Assembly: GCA_035713725.1 (NCBI GenBank)
Contig: DASTMZ010000022.1
Location: forward strand, 1-31,602
Reading direction: 5' to 3'
Source: DASQPR01 sp035713725
Lineage (GTDB): Bacteria > Actinomycetota > Actinomycetes > Mycobacteriales > Micromonosporaceae
Length of the DNA: 31,602 bases
The translations under genes and the position numbers were made by a program. Below the pieces are notes generated by a model. The model saw nothing but the letters and a program-made list of their open reading frames with translations, was not told the origin of the DNA and did no database searches. Positions 22,508-30,244 of this stretch are shown in pieces. Each line of letters starts with the position of its first letter. Position 1 is the first letter of the stretch.

Positions 22508-22840
22508 GTGAGCAGCCTTGGTGACGTACGCCCAGAGAGCACCGTCTATCAGTCGCGCTCGGCGGGTACGCGCCATGACGGCTACTACTACGCGATCATC
22601 GTCTCGACTCTGATCGCCGGATTCTTGACCATGCTTGGCTGCGCTTCGGTCCTTGCGGGCATCGCTGGACTCGTCGATCTGGCGATGCTCGGCTTCGTAC
22701 GTACCGTCTCCTATCTTGGTCTTGGTCTTGCCGGCGCGGGCTCGGGCGGCCTATTACTTCTGGTCCTTGGCGATCTCCGCAGGTTGCCTGAGCGCCAGGG
22801 CCTGGCCGAATCACGTGCAGAGCCGGTGCGCCGACCGTAG
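22508..22840 (+). CDS. Possible small two-helix membrane protein between repeats
   Basis: From GTG 22508 the frame gives 110 residues: a polar N-terminus with YYYAII, a hydrophobic helix (about 25-52, IIVSTLIAGFLTMLGCASVL), and a second one (about 65-90, VSYLGLGLAGAGSGGLLLLV), then an Arg-rich tail. Hydrophobic pattern and codon bias support a real gene, but no Shine-Dalgarno or -10 box marks the start, and the frame is open upstream to 22421 through repeat B2. The last residues and stop lie in repeat copy C. No family recognised. It might work with menG or mqnC. Confidence 0.5.
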   Translation: MSSLGDVRPESTVYQSRSAGTRHDGYYYAIIVSTLIAGFLTMLGCASVLAGIAGLVDLAMLGFVRTVSYLGLGLAGAGSGGLLLLVLGDLRRLPERQGLAESRAEPVRRP

Positions 22841-22852
22841 GTCCAGGCGCTT
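22811..22852 (+). repeat. Dispersed repeat, copy C
   Basis: TCACGTGCAGAGCCGGTGCG, CCGACC, GTAG, GTCCAGGCGCTT. It supplies the stop of the small membrane-protein frame and ends 57 bases before menG. Confidence 0.85.
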
Positions 22853-22909
22853 CGACAAGCGAAGAGCCCGCGTGAACCGCCCAAACGGGCGGCTGGCAAG
22901 CTAACCTTC

Positions 22910-23605
22910 GTGACCCGCGCCCATCTGGACAAACAGCCAGACGAGGTCGCCGCGATGTTCGACGGCGTCGCATCGCGCTATGACCGGACAAACACCATCC
23001 TGTCGTTCGGGCTCGACCGGGTCTGGCGGACGGCCACGCGCGCGGCGCTGGCGCCGCGTCCGGATGACACGGTGCTCGATCTAGCCGCCGGCACCGGAGT
23101 CTCGACCCAGGAGTTGGCGCGCTCGGGCGCGACCGTTCTCGGCGTCGACATTTCGCAGGGCATGCTCCGTGCCGGCCGGGCCGTGCGGCCGGCCACACCG
23201 CTGTTGGCCGGCGACGCCCTCGCGCTGCCGTTCCGCGACGGCACGTTCGACGCGGTGACGATCTCGTTCGGCCTGCGCAACATCCACGACACCGGTGCCG
23301 CGCTCGCCGAGATGGCCCGTGTCACGAGGCCCGGTGGCCGATTGGTGATCTGCGAGTTCTCACATCCGACGAACGGCACGTTCCGGCACGCGTACCTGGC
23401 TTATCTGATGGCGGCCCTGCCATGGGTGGCGCGCAAGGTGGCGTCGAACCCGGAGGCCTATGTCTATCTCGCGGAATCCATCCGGGCATGGCCGGATCAA
23501 GCGGGTCTGGCGGCACGCATGAGGTCGGAAAACTGGACAGACGTCGCATGGCGCAACCTCAGCGGCGGCATCGTCGCCCTCCATCGCGGGATACGAGCGT
23601 CGTGA
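22910..23605 (+). CDS. menG: Demethylmenaquinone methyltransferase (UbiE/MenG family)
   Basis: 231 residues from GTG 22910. MenG transfers a methyl group from SAM to demethylmenaquinone, the last ring modification of menaquinone. The N-terminus TRAHLDKQPDEVAAMFDGVA is the standard opening of actinobacterial MenG and fixes the start. The SAM site is VLDLAAGTGVS, followed by VDISQGML, GDALALPF and the UbiE signature FGLRNI. Length is typical. It lies between mqnC and the MenJ-like reductase, so ring and side-chain modification genes are clustered. Confidence 0.94.
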   Translation: MTRAHLDKQPDEVAAMFDGVASRYDRTNTILSFGLDRVWRTATRAALAPRPDDTVLDLAAGTGVSTQELARSGATVLGVDISQGMLRAGRAVRPATPLLAGDALALPFRDGTFDAVTISFGLRNIHDTGAALAEMARVTRPGGRLVICEFSHPTNGTFRHAYLAYLMAALPWVARKVASNPEAYVYLAESIRAWPDQAGLAARMRSENWTDVAWRNLSGGIVALHRGIRAS

Positions 23606-23686
23606 TCATCGCAAGCGCAGCGACACCGAGGCGAACCAATGACGGCCGATGGAGACCTCAATGTGCAGGTCCCGCCCAGGCAGTTC

Positions 23687-23692
23687 TACACT
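23687..23692 (+). promoter_or_regulatory. Candidate -10 box (TACACT) upstream of the MenJ-like gene
   Basis: TACACT fits TAnnnT, with a weak GTGCAG -35 (23663-23668, 18-nt spacer). Transcription would begin near 23699, just before a Rex-type site. Confidence 0.4.
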
Positions 23693-23705
23693 CGTCGCCG
23701 GTGGC

Positions 23706-23724
23706 TTGTGAAGACTTTCACGAA
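23706..23724. promoter_or_regulatory. Rex-type redox operator
   Basis: TTGTGAA-GACT-TTCACGAA. The core GTGAA-N4-TTCAC is perfect, and 13 of 14 positions fit the Rex consensus TTGTGAAnnnnTTCACAA. Rex represses respiratory genes in Gram-positives when NADH/NAD+ is low. The site lies just downstream of a plausible start point and 45 bases before the MenJ-like gene. Confidence 0.65.
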
Positions 23725-23768
23725 CCGTCGTCGATCATGGCGTACGCGAGCCAGTCAGGGCAGGGGCG

Positions 23769-25049
23769 GTGACAGACGTGGGCGAGATCCGCGAGTCTGA
23801 CGTCATCGTCGTAGGCGCTGGTCCGGGCGGCTCGGCAACGGCGTTTCACCTGGCTCGGCACGGCGTTCGAGTCGAACTCTTGGAGAAGGCCGAGTTCCCT
23901 CGGGAGAAGGTGTGCGGGGACGGCTTGACGCCGCGTGCGGTGCGCGAGCTGGTGGCGATGGGCGTCGATACGACCGGTGCCGGCTGGCTGCGCAACAAGG
24001 GCCTGCGGGTGATCGGCGGCGGCATCCGGCTGGAGTTGGACTGGCCCGATCTCGCGAGTTATCCGAACTACGGGCTGACCCGCACCCGGTTGGACTTCGA
24101 TCAGATCCTCGCCCAGGCCGCGGTCAAGGCCGGCGCGACGCTGCGTACCCACGTGAACGTCACCGGGCCGACGCTCGACGCCGCTGGTCGGGTGGTCGGC
24201 GTGAGCGCCGAGTCGGGCCCGGACAAGGCACCGATCGAGTTCCGCGCCCCGCTCGTGGTCGCCGCGGACGGCGTGTCCGGACGGTTGCCGCTCGCGCTCG
24301 GCATCGCGAAGCGTGAAAACCGCCCGATCGGAGTCGCGGTTCGCCGGTATTACCGTTCGCCGGCCCGGCATGACGACGACTACCTCGAGTCGTGGCTGGA
24401 GCTGACGTCCCGTGAGGGTGGCGACAAGCTGCTGCCGGGCTATGGCTGGATCTTCGGCATGGGCGACGGTCGCGTGAACGTCGGCCTCGGTGTGCTGAAC
24501 TCGTCGACGGCGTTCGGCAAGACGAACTACCGCACGATGCTCACCGATTGGCTGGCTAGTACGCCGCCGGAGTGGGGCATGAACGACGAGGCGAACGCGG
24601 ACGGCCCGATCCTGGGCGCCGCGCTGCCAATGGGCTTTAACCGCGTGCCGCACTACGCGCGCGGCGTGCTGCTCGTGGGCGACTCCGGCGGCATGGTGAA
24701 CCCGTTCAACGGCGAGGGCATCGCCTACGCCATGGAGTCCGGCCGGCTCGCGTCCGAAGTGATCGTCCAGGCGCTCGCCCGACGGTCGGCGACCGAACGT
24801 GAACGGGCGCTCGCCGCCTACCCCACCGAGCTGAGGGCGCGCTACGGCGGCTACTACCGGCTCGGCGGCTGGTTCGTGAAGCTCATCGGCAACCCGCAGA
24901 TCATGCGTGTCGCCACGAAACACGGCCTGCCGCATCCAACACTGATGCGGTTCGTGCTGAAGTTGCTGGCGAACCTCACCGATCCGCGCGACGGCGACGC
25001 GATGGATCGGATCATCAACACGCTCACTCGGGTCGTGCCGGCCGTGTGA
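23769..25049 (+). CDS. menJ: Geranylgeranyl reductase family flavoprotein, MenJ-like menaquinone reductase
   Basis: 426 residues from GTG 23769, with CAGGGG just upstream. The FAD-binding N-terminus is VIVVGAGPGGSATAFHLARHG (about 12-32), then FPREKVCGDGLTPRAV and YGLTRTRLDFDQ, and GVLLVGDSGGMVNPFNGEGIAYAMESG (about 298-324), the second FAD-contact motif. This matches the geranylgeranyl reductase family. Mycobacterial MenJ saturates one isoprene unit of menaquinone; the menG and nuo neighbours favour that over carotenoid or archaeal-type lipid reduction. A Rex-type operator upstream suggests redox control. Confidence 0.9.
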   Translation: MTDVGEIRESDVIVVGAGPGGSATAFHLARHGVRVELLEKAEFPREKVCGDGLTPRAVRELVAMGVDTTGAGWLRNKGLRVIGGGIRLELDWPDLASYPNYGLTRTRLDFDQILAQAAVKAGATLRTHVNVTGPTLDAAGRVVGVSAESGPDKAPIEFRAPLVVAADGVSGRLPLALGIAKRENRPIGVAVRRYYRSPARHDDDYLESWLELTSREGGDKLLPGYGWIFGMGDGRVNVGLGVLNSSTAFGKTNYRTMLTDWLASTPPEWGMNDEANADGPILGAALPMGFNRVPHYARGVLLVGDSGGMVNPFNGEGIAYAMESGRLASEVIVQALARRSATERERALAAYPTELRARYGGYYRLGGWFVKLIGNPQIMRVATKHGLPHPTLMRFVLKLLANLTDPRDGDAMDRIINTLTRVVPAV

Positions 25050-25129
25050 GCCTGATCGGATCGCCATAAGGCCAGCCAGCGTTGAATCGGCGCCACGGCA
25101 GGACGGCACTAGAACGGAGTATGCAGGTC

Positions 25130-25495
25130 ATGTCGCTTTCAGCATGGGTCCCGTTGGTGGGGCTCTTCACGCTTGCGTTGCTGTTCGCGCTGGGCTCTGT
25201 GTCGATCGCGCCGTTCGTCGGTCCGCGTCGCTACAACCGGGCCAAGCTCGAGGCCTACGAGTGCGGCATCGAGCCCACCCCGCAACCGATCGGCGGCGGC
25301 CGCATCCCGGTCAAGTTCTTCCTCGTCGCGATGCTGTTCATCGTGTTCGACATCGAGACGATCTTCCTTTACCCGTGGGCCGTGTCGTACCGCTTGCTCG
25401 GCGCGTTCGGCTTCTTCGAGATGCTCGTCTTCATCGGCACCGTCGGCGCTGTCTACGCCTACGTGTGGCGGCGGGGCGGCCTGGACTGGGACTGA
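25130..25495 (+). CDS. nuoA: NADH-quinone oxidoreductase subunit A
   Basis: 121 residues from ATG 25130, with GGAG 11 nt upstream; ATG 25121, three codons earlier, is an alternative and would follow a TAGAAC box closely enough to be leaderless. Three membrane helices. The loop signature RYNRAKLEAYECGIEPTPQP is the invariant NuoA segment at the quinone-site loop, and IVFDIETIFLYPWAV is the second hallmark. First gene of the complex I operon, 80 bases after the MenJ-like gene. Confidence 0.95.
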   Translation: MSLSAWVPLVGLFTLALLFALGSVSIAPFVGPRRYNRAKLEAYECGIEPTPQPIGGGRIPVKFFLVAMLFIVFDIETIFLYPWAVSYRLLGAFGFFEMLVFIGTVGAVYAYVWRRGGLDWD

Positions 25496-25499
25496 CGCA

Positions 25500-26171
25500 A
25501 TGGGCATCGAAGAAAAACTCCCGGGCGGCGTCCTGCTGACGACGGTCGAGAAGCTCGTCAACTGGTCCCGGAAGTCGAGCTTCTGGCCGGCGACGTTCGG
25601 CCTCGCCTGCTGCGCGATCGAGATGATGGCGACCGGCGCGGCGCGCTACGACCTGGCCCGCTTCGGCATGGAGGTGTTCCGCGCGTCGCCACGTCAGGCC
25701 GACCTGATGATCGTGGCCGGTCGCGTCAGCCAGAAGATGGCGCCGGTACTGCGGCAGATCTACGACCAGATGCCCGACCCGAAGTGGGTGCTGTCGATGG
25801 GCGTCTGCGCCTCGTCCGGCGGCATGTTCAACAACTACGCGATCGTCCAGGGCGTCGACCACGTCGTACCGGTCGACATGTATCTGCCCGGTTGCCCGCC
25901 GCGCCCAGAGATGCTCATCGACGCGATCTTGAAGCTGCACGAGAAGGTGATGGCCGAACCGCTTGGCCCGCGTCGCGTGAAGGCGATCGAGGCGAGCCGC
26001 TCGCGGCACGGTGCGCCCGTGCTCGAGGCCGGTGCGATGCCGTCCAGCTACCGCTTCGACAAGAAGAAGAAGGCCGAGTGGCTGAAGGCGGTCGCCGAGG
26101 GACGCGAGGAACAGCTGCGCATCGAGAACTGGATGAACGAGGCGCACCAGATGCCGGGGGCGAAGAAGTGA
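25500..26171 (+). CDS. nuoB: NADH-quinone oxidoreductase subunit B
   Basis: 223 residues from ATG 25500, four bases after the nuoA stop. NuoB holds cluster N2, the last Fe-S centre before quinone. The ligands are visible: the tandem C37-C38 (LACCAIEMM), C103 (GVCASSGG) and C132 (LPGCPPRP). A Lys/Glu-rich C-terminal extension (about 180-223, KKKKAEWLKAVAEG) is common in actinobacterial NuoB. The end overlaps nuoC. Confidence 0.96.
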   Translation: MGIEEKLPGGVLLTTVEKLVNWSRKSSFWPATFGLACCAIEMMATGAARYDLARFGMEVFRASPRQADLMIVAGRVSQKMAPVLRQIYDQMPDPKWVLSMGVCASSGGMFNNYAIVQGVDHVVPVDMYLPGCPPRPEMLIDAILKLHEKVMAEPLGPRRVKAIEASRSRHGAPVLEAGAMPSSYRFDKKKKAEWLKAVAEGREEQLRIENWMNEAHQMPGAKK

Positions 26172-26827
26172 GCCAGCCGAGCGACAACAAGGGCGAGAGC
26201 ACCGGCATGTTCGGCGTTGCCGGCACCGGCGACACGTCCGGCTTCGGCGGACTGGTACGCCGGCGGACGACCGTACTCGACTCGCCCCGACCGTACGGTG
26301 GCTACTACGACGATGTCGTGGACGCGCTACAGGACGCGTACCACCAGTTCGACGACGCCATCGAGAAGGTGGTCGTCGATCGCGGCGAGCTGACGCTCTA
26401 CATCAAGGCCGACCACATCGCGTTGGTCTGCAAGATCATGCGAGACGACGACGCGCTGCGCTTCGAGTTGTGCTCGTCGGTGTCCGGCGTCGACTACCTC
26501 GCCACGGACGAGCGCCGGCTGCACGTGTGCTATCAACTGACGTCGATGACCTACCGGCGCGCGATCCGTCTCGAGGTCGCGGTCACCGCGGACGATCCAC
26601 ACGTGCCGAGCGTGACCGGGATCTACCCGACGGCCGACTGGCACGAGCGGGAGACGTACGACATGTTCGGCGTGATCTTCGACGGTCACCCGGCGCTCAC
26701 CCGGATCCTGATGCCGGACGACTGGGAGGGTTTCCCGCAGCGGAAGGACTATCCGCTGGGCGGCGTACCGGTCGAGTACAAGGGTGCGGAGATTCCGCCG
26801 CCGGACGAGCGGCGGGCGTACCGATGA
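26168..26827 (+). CDS. nuoC: NADH-quinone oxidoreductase subunit C
   Basis: 219 residues from GTG 26168, overlapping the nuoB stop (GTGA). The 30-kDa subunit domain covers about 60-190, with YPTADWHERETYDMFGVIFDG, RILMPDDWEGFPQRKDYPLGG as signature. The N-terminal 40 residues are Gly/Ser-rich. It sits in the peripheral arm next to NuoD. It is not fused to NuoD here. Confidence 0.95.
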   Translation: MSQPSDNKGESTGMFGVAGTGDTSGFGGLVRRRTTVLDSPRPYGGYYDDVVDALQDAYHQFDDAIEKVVVDRGELTLYIKADHIALVCKIMRDDDALRFELCSSVSGVDYLATDERRLHVCYQLTSMTYRRAIRLEVAVTADDPHVPSVTGIYPTADWHERETYDMFGVIFDGHPALTRILMPDDWEGFPQRKDYPLGGVPVEYKGAEIPPPDERRAYR

Positions 26828-26870
26828 GGAATTGTCGGTCCGCGGCGCAGCGCAAGGAAAGGAGCGCACC

Positions 26871-28199
26871 GTGACGACGGACGCCTACGCGACCTCGCGG
26901 GAGACCACCGAAGGCCGCGTCTTCAACGTCACCGGCGGCGACTGGGACGCGGTGCTCGGCGGCTCCGGCGATCCGATTCACGACGAGCGCATCGTCGTGA
27001 ACATGGGTCCGCAGCATCCGTCGACGCATGGCGTGCTGCGCATCATCCTCGAGCTCGAGGGCGAGACGGTCACCGAGGCGCGCACGGTCATCGGCTATCT
27101 GCACACCGGCATCGAAAAGAATCTCGAGTTCCGCAACTGGACGCAGGGCACCACGTTCGTGACCCGCGCCGACTACCTCGCGCCCATCTTCAACGAGACC
27201 GCCTACTGCCTAGCGGTCGAGAAGCTGCTCGGCGTCGAGGATCAGATCACCGAGCGCGCCCGGACCATCCGCGTGCTGATGATGGAGCTCAACCGCGTCG
27301 CCTCGCATCTCGTGTGGCTTGCCACCACTGGCATGGAACTCGGCGCGCTGTCCATGATGATCTACGGCTTCCGGGAGCGCGAATACATCCTCGACATCTT
27401 CGAGATGTGCAGCGGTCTGCGGATGAACATGGCCTACATCCGGCCGGGCGGCGTCGCGCAGGACGTACCGGACGCGGCGATCGAGAAGATCCGCGAGTTC
27501 CTCGACTTCATGCCGGGCCGCATCGACAGCTACGAGAACCTGCTGTCCGGCAGTCCGATCTGGATCCGGCGTACCAAGGGCGTCGCGGTGCTCGACGTGC
27601 AGGGCTGCCTCGCGCTCGGCATCACCGGACCGATCCTGCGCGCCGCGGGGCTGCCATGGGATCTGCGCAAGACGATGCCCTACGCGGGATACGAGGAATA
27701 CGACTTCGAGGTCGTGACGAGCAAGGACGCCGACGTTTGGGGCCGCTATCAGGTCCGGATCGGCGAGTTGCGCGAGTCGTTGAAGATCATCGCACAGGCG
27801 CTCGATCGGCTGCGCCCCGGTCCGATCATGATCGAGGATCGCAAGATCGCGTGGCCGGCGCAGCTTGCCGTCGGTGCGGACGGGCTCGGCAACTCGCTCG
27901 AGCACATCGCGAAGATCATGGGTCAGTCGATGGAGTCGCTGATCCACCACTTCAAGCTCGTCACCGAGGGCTTCCGGGTGCCGCCCGGCCAGGTCTACGT
28001 ACAGATCGAGTCACCACGCGGCGAACTCGGCGTGCACGCCGTCTCGGACGGCGGCACCCGTCCTTATCGCGTGCACATGCGCGAACCCAGCTTCGTCAAC
28101 CTGCAGGCCATCCCCGCGGTGGCGGAGGGCGGCATGCTGGCCGACGTCATCGCTGGGGGCGCGTCGCTCGACCCCGTCATGGGTGGATGTGATCGCTAG
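26871..28199 (+). CDS. nuoD: NADH-quinone oxidoreductase subunit D
   Basis: 442 residues from GTG 26871, with AAGGAAAGGAG as a good Shine-Dalgarno about 6 nt upstream. The 49-kDa subunit helps form the quinone pocket with NuoB. Motifs: NMGPQHPSTHGVLR (about 43-56), GYLHTGIEKN, QRADYL-like TRADYLAPIFNE, the MELNRVASHLVW helix, and the C-terminal SPRGELGVH and DPVMGGCDR. It is the only nuo junction in this run with a clear gap (43 bases), and so the only one with its own strong ribosome site. Confidence 0.96.
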   Translation: MTTDAYATSRETTEGRVFNVTGGDWDAVLGGSGDPIHDERIVVNMGPQHPSTHGVLRIILELEGETVTEARTVIGYLHTGIEKNLEFRNWTQGTTFVTRADYLAPIFNETAYCLAVEKLLGVEDQITERARTIRVLMMELNRVASHLVWLATTGMELGALSMMIYGFREREYILDIFEMCSGLRMNMAYIRPGGVAQDVPDAAIEKIREFLDFMPGRIDSYENLLSGSPIWIRRTKGVAVLDVQGCLALGITGPILRAAGLPWDLRKTMPYAGYEEYDFEVVTSKDADVWGRYQVRIGELRESLKIIAQALDRLRPGPIMIEDRKIAWPAQLAVGADGLGNSLEHIAKIMGQSMESLIHHFKLVTEGFRVPPGQVYVQIESPRGELGVHAVSDGGTRPYRVHMREPSFVNLQAIPAVAEGGMLADVIAGGASLDPVMGGCDR

Positions 28200-28928
28200 A
28201 TGGATTCGCTAGAGGCTGGCCGTACGTTCGAGTTCAGCGACGAGACACGGCGACGGGCTCGCGAGATCATCGCGAAGTACCCGGCCGGCCGGGAACGCTC
28301 GGCATTGCTGCCGCTGCTGCATCTCGTACAGTCCGAGCAGGGTCGGGTCACGCCGGCCGGCGTGGCGTTCTGCGCCGAGCAACTGGGCCTTACGAAGGCC
28401 GAGGTCGGCGCGGTCGCCACCTTCTACACGATGTACAAGCGCCGACCGACCGGTGAATATCTGGTCAGCGTTTGCACCAACACGTTGTGCGACATGATGG
28501 GCGGCGGCGAGGTTTACCGTCGCCTCTCCGCAGATCTCGGCGTCGGCCACGACGAGACGACCGACGACGGTCTCATCACGCTGGAGCACTCCGAATGCCT
28601 TGCGGCGTGCGACTTCGCGCCGGTCGTGACGGTCAACTACGAGTTCTACGACAACCAGTCCGCGGAGTCGGCAAGCGACCTCGTCGCGTCGCTGCGCGCC
28701 GGCCAGCGTCCGGCCCCGACGCGCGGTGCCGGCCTCTGCACGCTCAAGGAGATGGCGCTGCAGTTAGCCGGTCTGACCGACGACCGCGACGGAGCGGTCG
28801 CCGCCGTCGCGCAAGGCCCGCAGACACTGCGCGGCACGCTGTTGGCCGAAGAACACGGCATCGCGGCGCCGAGCTACGACGCCGACGCGCCGATCCCGGC
28901 CGCCCCGGCCAAGGAAGGACCGAAATGA
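28200..28928 (+). CDS. nuoE: NADH-quinone oxidoreductase subunit E
   Basis: 242 residues from ATG 28200, which directly adjoins the nuoD TAG with no gap; only a weak GGGTGG lies upstream, so translation is probably coupled. The 24-kDa thioredoxin-like domain carries the [2Fe-2S] N1a ligands C92 and C97 (CTNTLC) and C133 and C137 (CLAAC). About 70 extra C-terminal residues (GAGLCTLKEMALQLAGL and a Pro/Ala tail) are typical of actinobacterial NuoE. Confidence 0.95.
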   Translation: MDSLEAGRTFEFSDETRRRAREIIAKYPAGRERSALLPLLHLVQSEQGRVTPAGVAFCAEQLGLTKAEVGAVATFYTMYKRRPTGEYLVSVCTNTLCDMMGGGEVYRRLSADLGVGHDETTDDGLITLEHSECLAACDFAPVVTVNYEFYDNQSAESASDLVASLRAGQRPAPTRGAGLCTLKEMALQLAGLTDDRDGAVAAVAQGPQTLRGTLLAEEHGIAAPSYDADAPIPAAPAKEGPK

Positions 28929-30241
28929 CCGCCCCATCCCCGGCGGCGCTCGCGGCACTCACCCCGGTTCTCACCAAGCGCTGGTCGACACCGGACGCCT
29001 GGAACATCGACGGGTACGAGCGGCTGGAGGGCTACCTCGCACTCCGCAAGGCGTTGAAGGCGAACCCGGACGACGTCATCGCGCTCGTCAAGGACTCCGG
29101 TCTGCGCGGCCGTGGCGGCGCTGGGTTCCCGACCGGCATGAAGTGGGCGTTCATCCCGCAGAATGACGGCAAGCCGCACTACCTCGTGGTCAACGCAGAC
29201 GAGGGCGAACCCGGCACGTGCAAGGATCTGCCGGCGATGATGAACGACCCGCACGCGCTGATCGAGGGCATCGTCATCACCTGCTACGCGATCCGTGCGA
29301 ACCGCGCGTTCGTTTACATCCGCGGCGAGGCCGTGCACGCCGCACGCCGAGTGCAGGCCGCGATCGACCAGGCCTACGCGAAGGGCTACCTCGGTCGCGA
29401 CATCCTCGGTTCGGGCTTCGACCTGGAGGTCGTGCTACACCGTGGCGCGGGCGCGTACATCTGCGGTGAAGAGACTGCGCTGCTCGACTCGCTGGAAGGC
29501 TTTCGGGGTCAGCCCCGGCTGCGGCCACCGTTCCCGGCGACGCACGGCCTATACGCGTGCCCGACGGTCGTGAACAACGTCGGCACCATCTCGAGCGTGC
29601 CGCATATCGTGCTCGGCGGCGCCGCCTGGTGGAAGCAGATGGGCACCGAGAAGTCGTCCGGCCCGATCATCTATTCGCTGTCCGGGCGCATCGTCAACCC
29701 CGGTCAGTACGAGTGCGGCATGGGTACCACACTGCGGACGCTGCTCGAACTCTCGGGCGGCATGGTGCCCGGGCACAACCTGAAGTTCTGGACGCCGGGC
29801 GGTTCCTCGACGCCGTTGCTCACCGCGGATCACCTCGATCTGCCGCTGGACTTCGACAGCGTCGCGGCCGCCGGCTCGATCCTCGGCACCACCGCCGTAC
29901 AGGTCTTCTCGGACCAGGACGACGTGGTCTACGCGACCTACAAGTGGCTGGAGTTCTACCACCACGAGTCATGCGGCAAGTGCACCCCGTGCCGCGAGGG
30001 CAACTACTGGATGGTCAAGATCTACGAGCGGATCCTGAGCGGCAAGGGCACCGTCGAGGACCTCGACACGCTGCTCGACACGTGCGACAACGTGCTCGGC
30101 CGGTCGTTCTGCGCGCTCGGCGACGGCGCGACCAGCCCGGTCACGTCCTCGTTGCAGTACTTCAAGCAGGACTACGTGGACTACATCGAGGGGCGTACGC
30201 CACCGCGGTTGCACGCCGACGAGCTGGTGGGAGCGCACTAA
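28925..30241 (+). CDS. nuoF: NADH-quinone oxidoreductase subunit F
   Basis: 438 residues from ATG 28925, overlapping the nuoE stop (ATGA). NuoF binds NADH and FMN and starts electron flow. Motifs: GLRGRGGAGFPTGMKW (about 59-74, FMN/NADH), NADEGEPGTCKD (90-101), GAGAYICGEETALLDSLEG, and the N3 [4Fe-4S] ligands C350, C353 and C356 (ESCGKCTPCREG) with C396. Full length. Confidence 0.97.
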   Translation: MTAPSPAALAALTPVLTKRWSTPDAWNIDGYERLEGYLALRKALKANPDDVIALVKDSGLRGRGGAGFPTGMKWAFIPQNDGKPHYLVVNADEGEPGTCKDLPAMMNDPHALIEGIVITCYAIRANRAFVYIRGEAVHAARRVQAAIDQAYAKGYLGRDILGSGFDLEVVLHRGAGAYICGEETALLDSLEGFRGQPRLRPPFPATHGLYACPTVVNNVGTISSVPHIVLGGAAWWKQMGTEKSSGPIIYSLSGRIVNPGQYECGMGTTLRTLLELSGGMVPGHNLKFWTPGGSSTPLLTADHLDLPLDFDSVAAAGSILGTTAVQVFSDQDDVVYATYKWLEFYHHESCGKCTPCREGNYWMVKIYERILSGKGTVEDLDTLLDTCDNVLGRSFCALGDGATSPVTSSLQYFKQDYVDYIEGRTPPRLHADELVGAH

Positions 30242-30244
30242 CTG

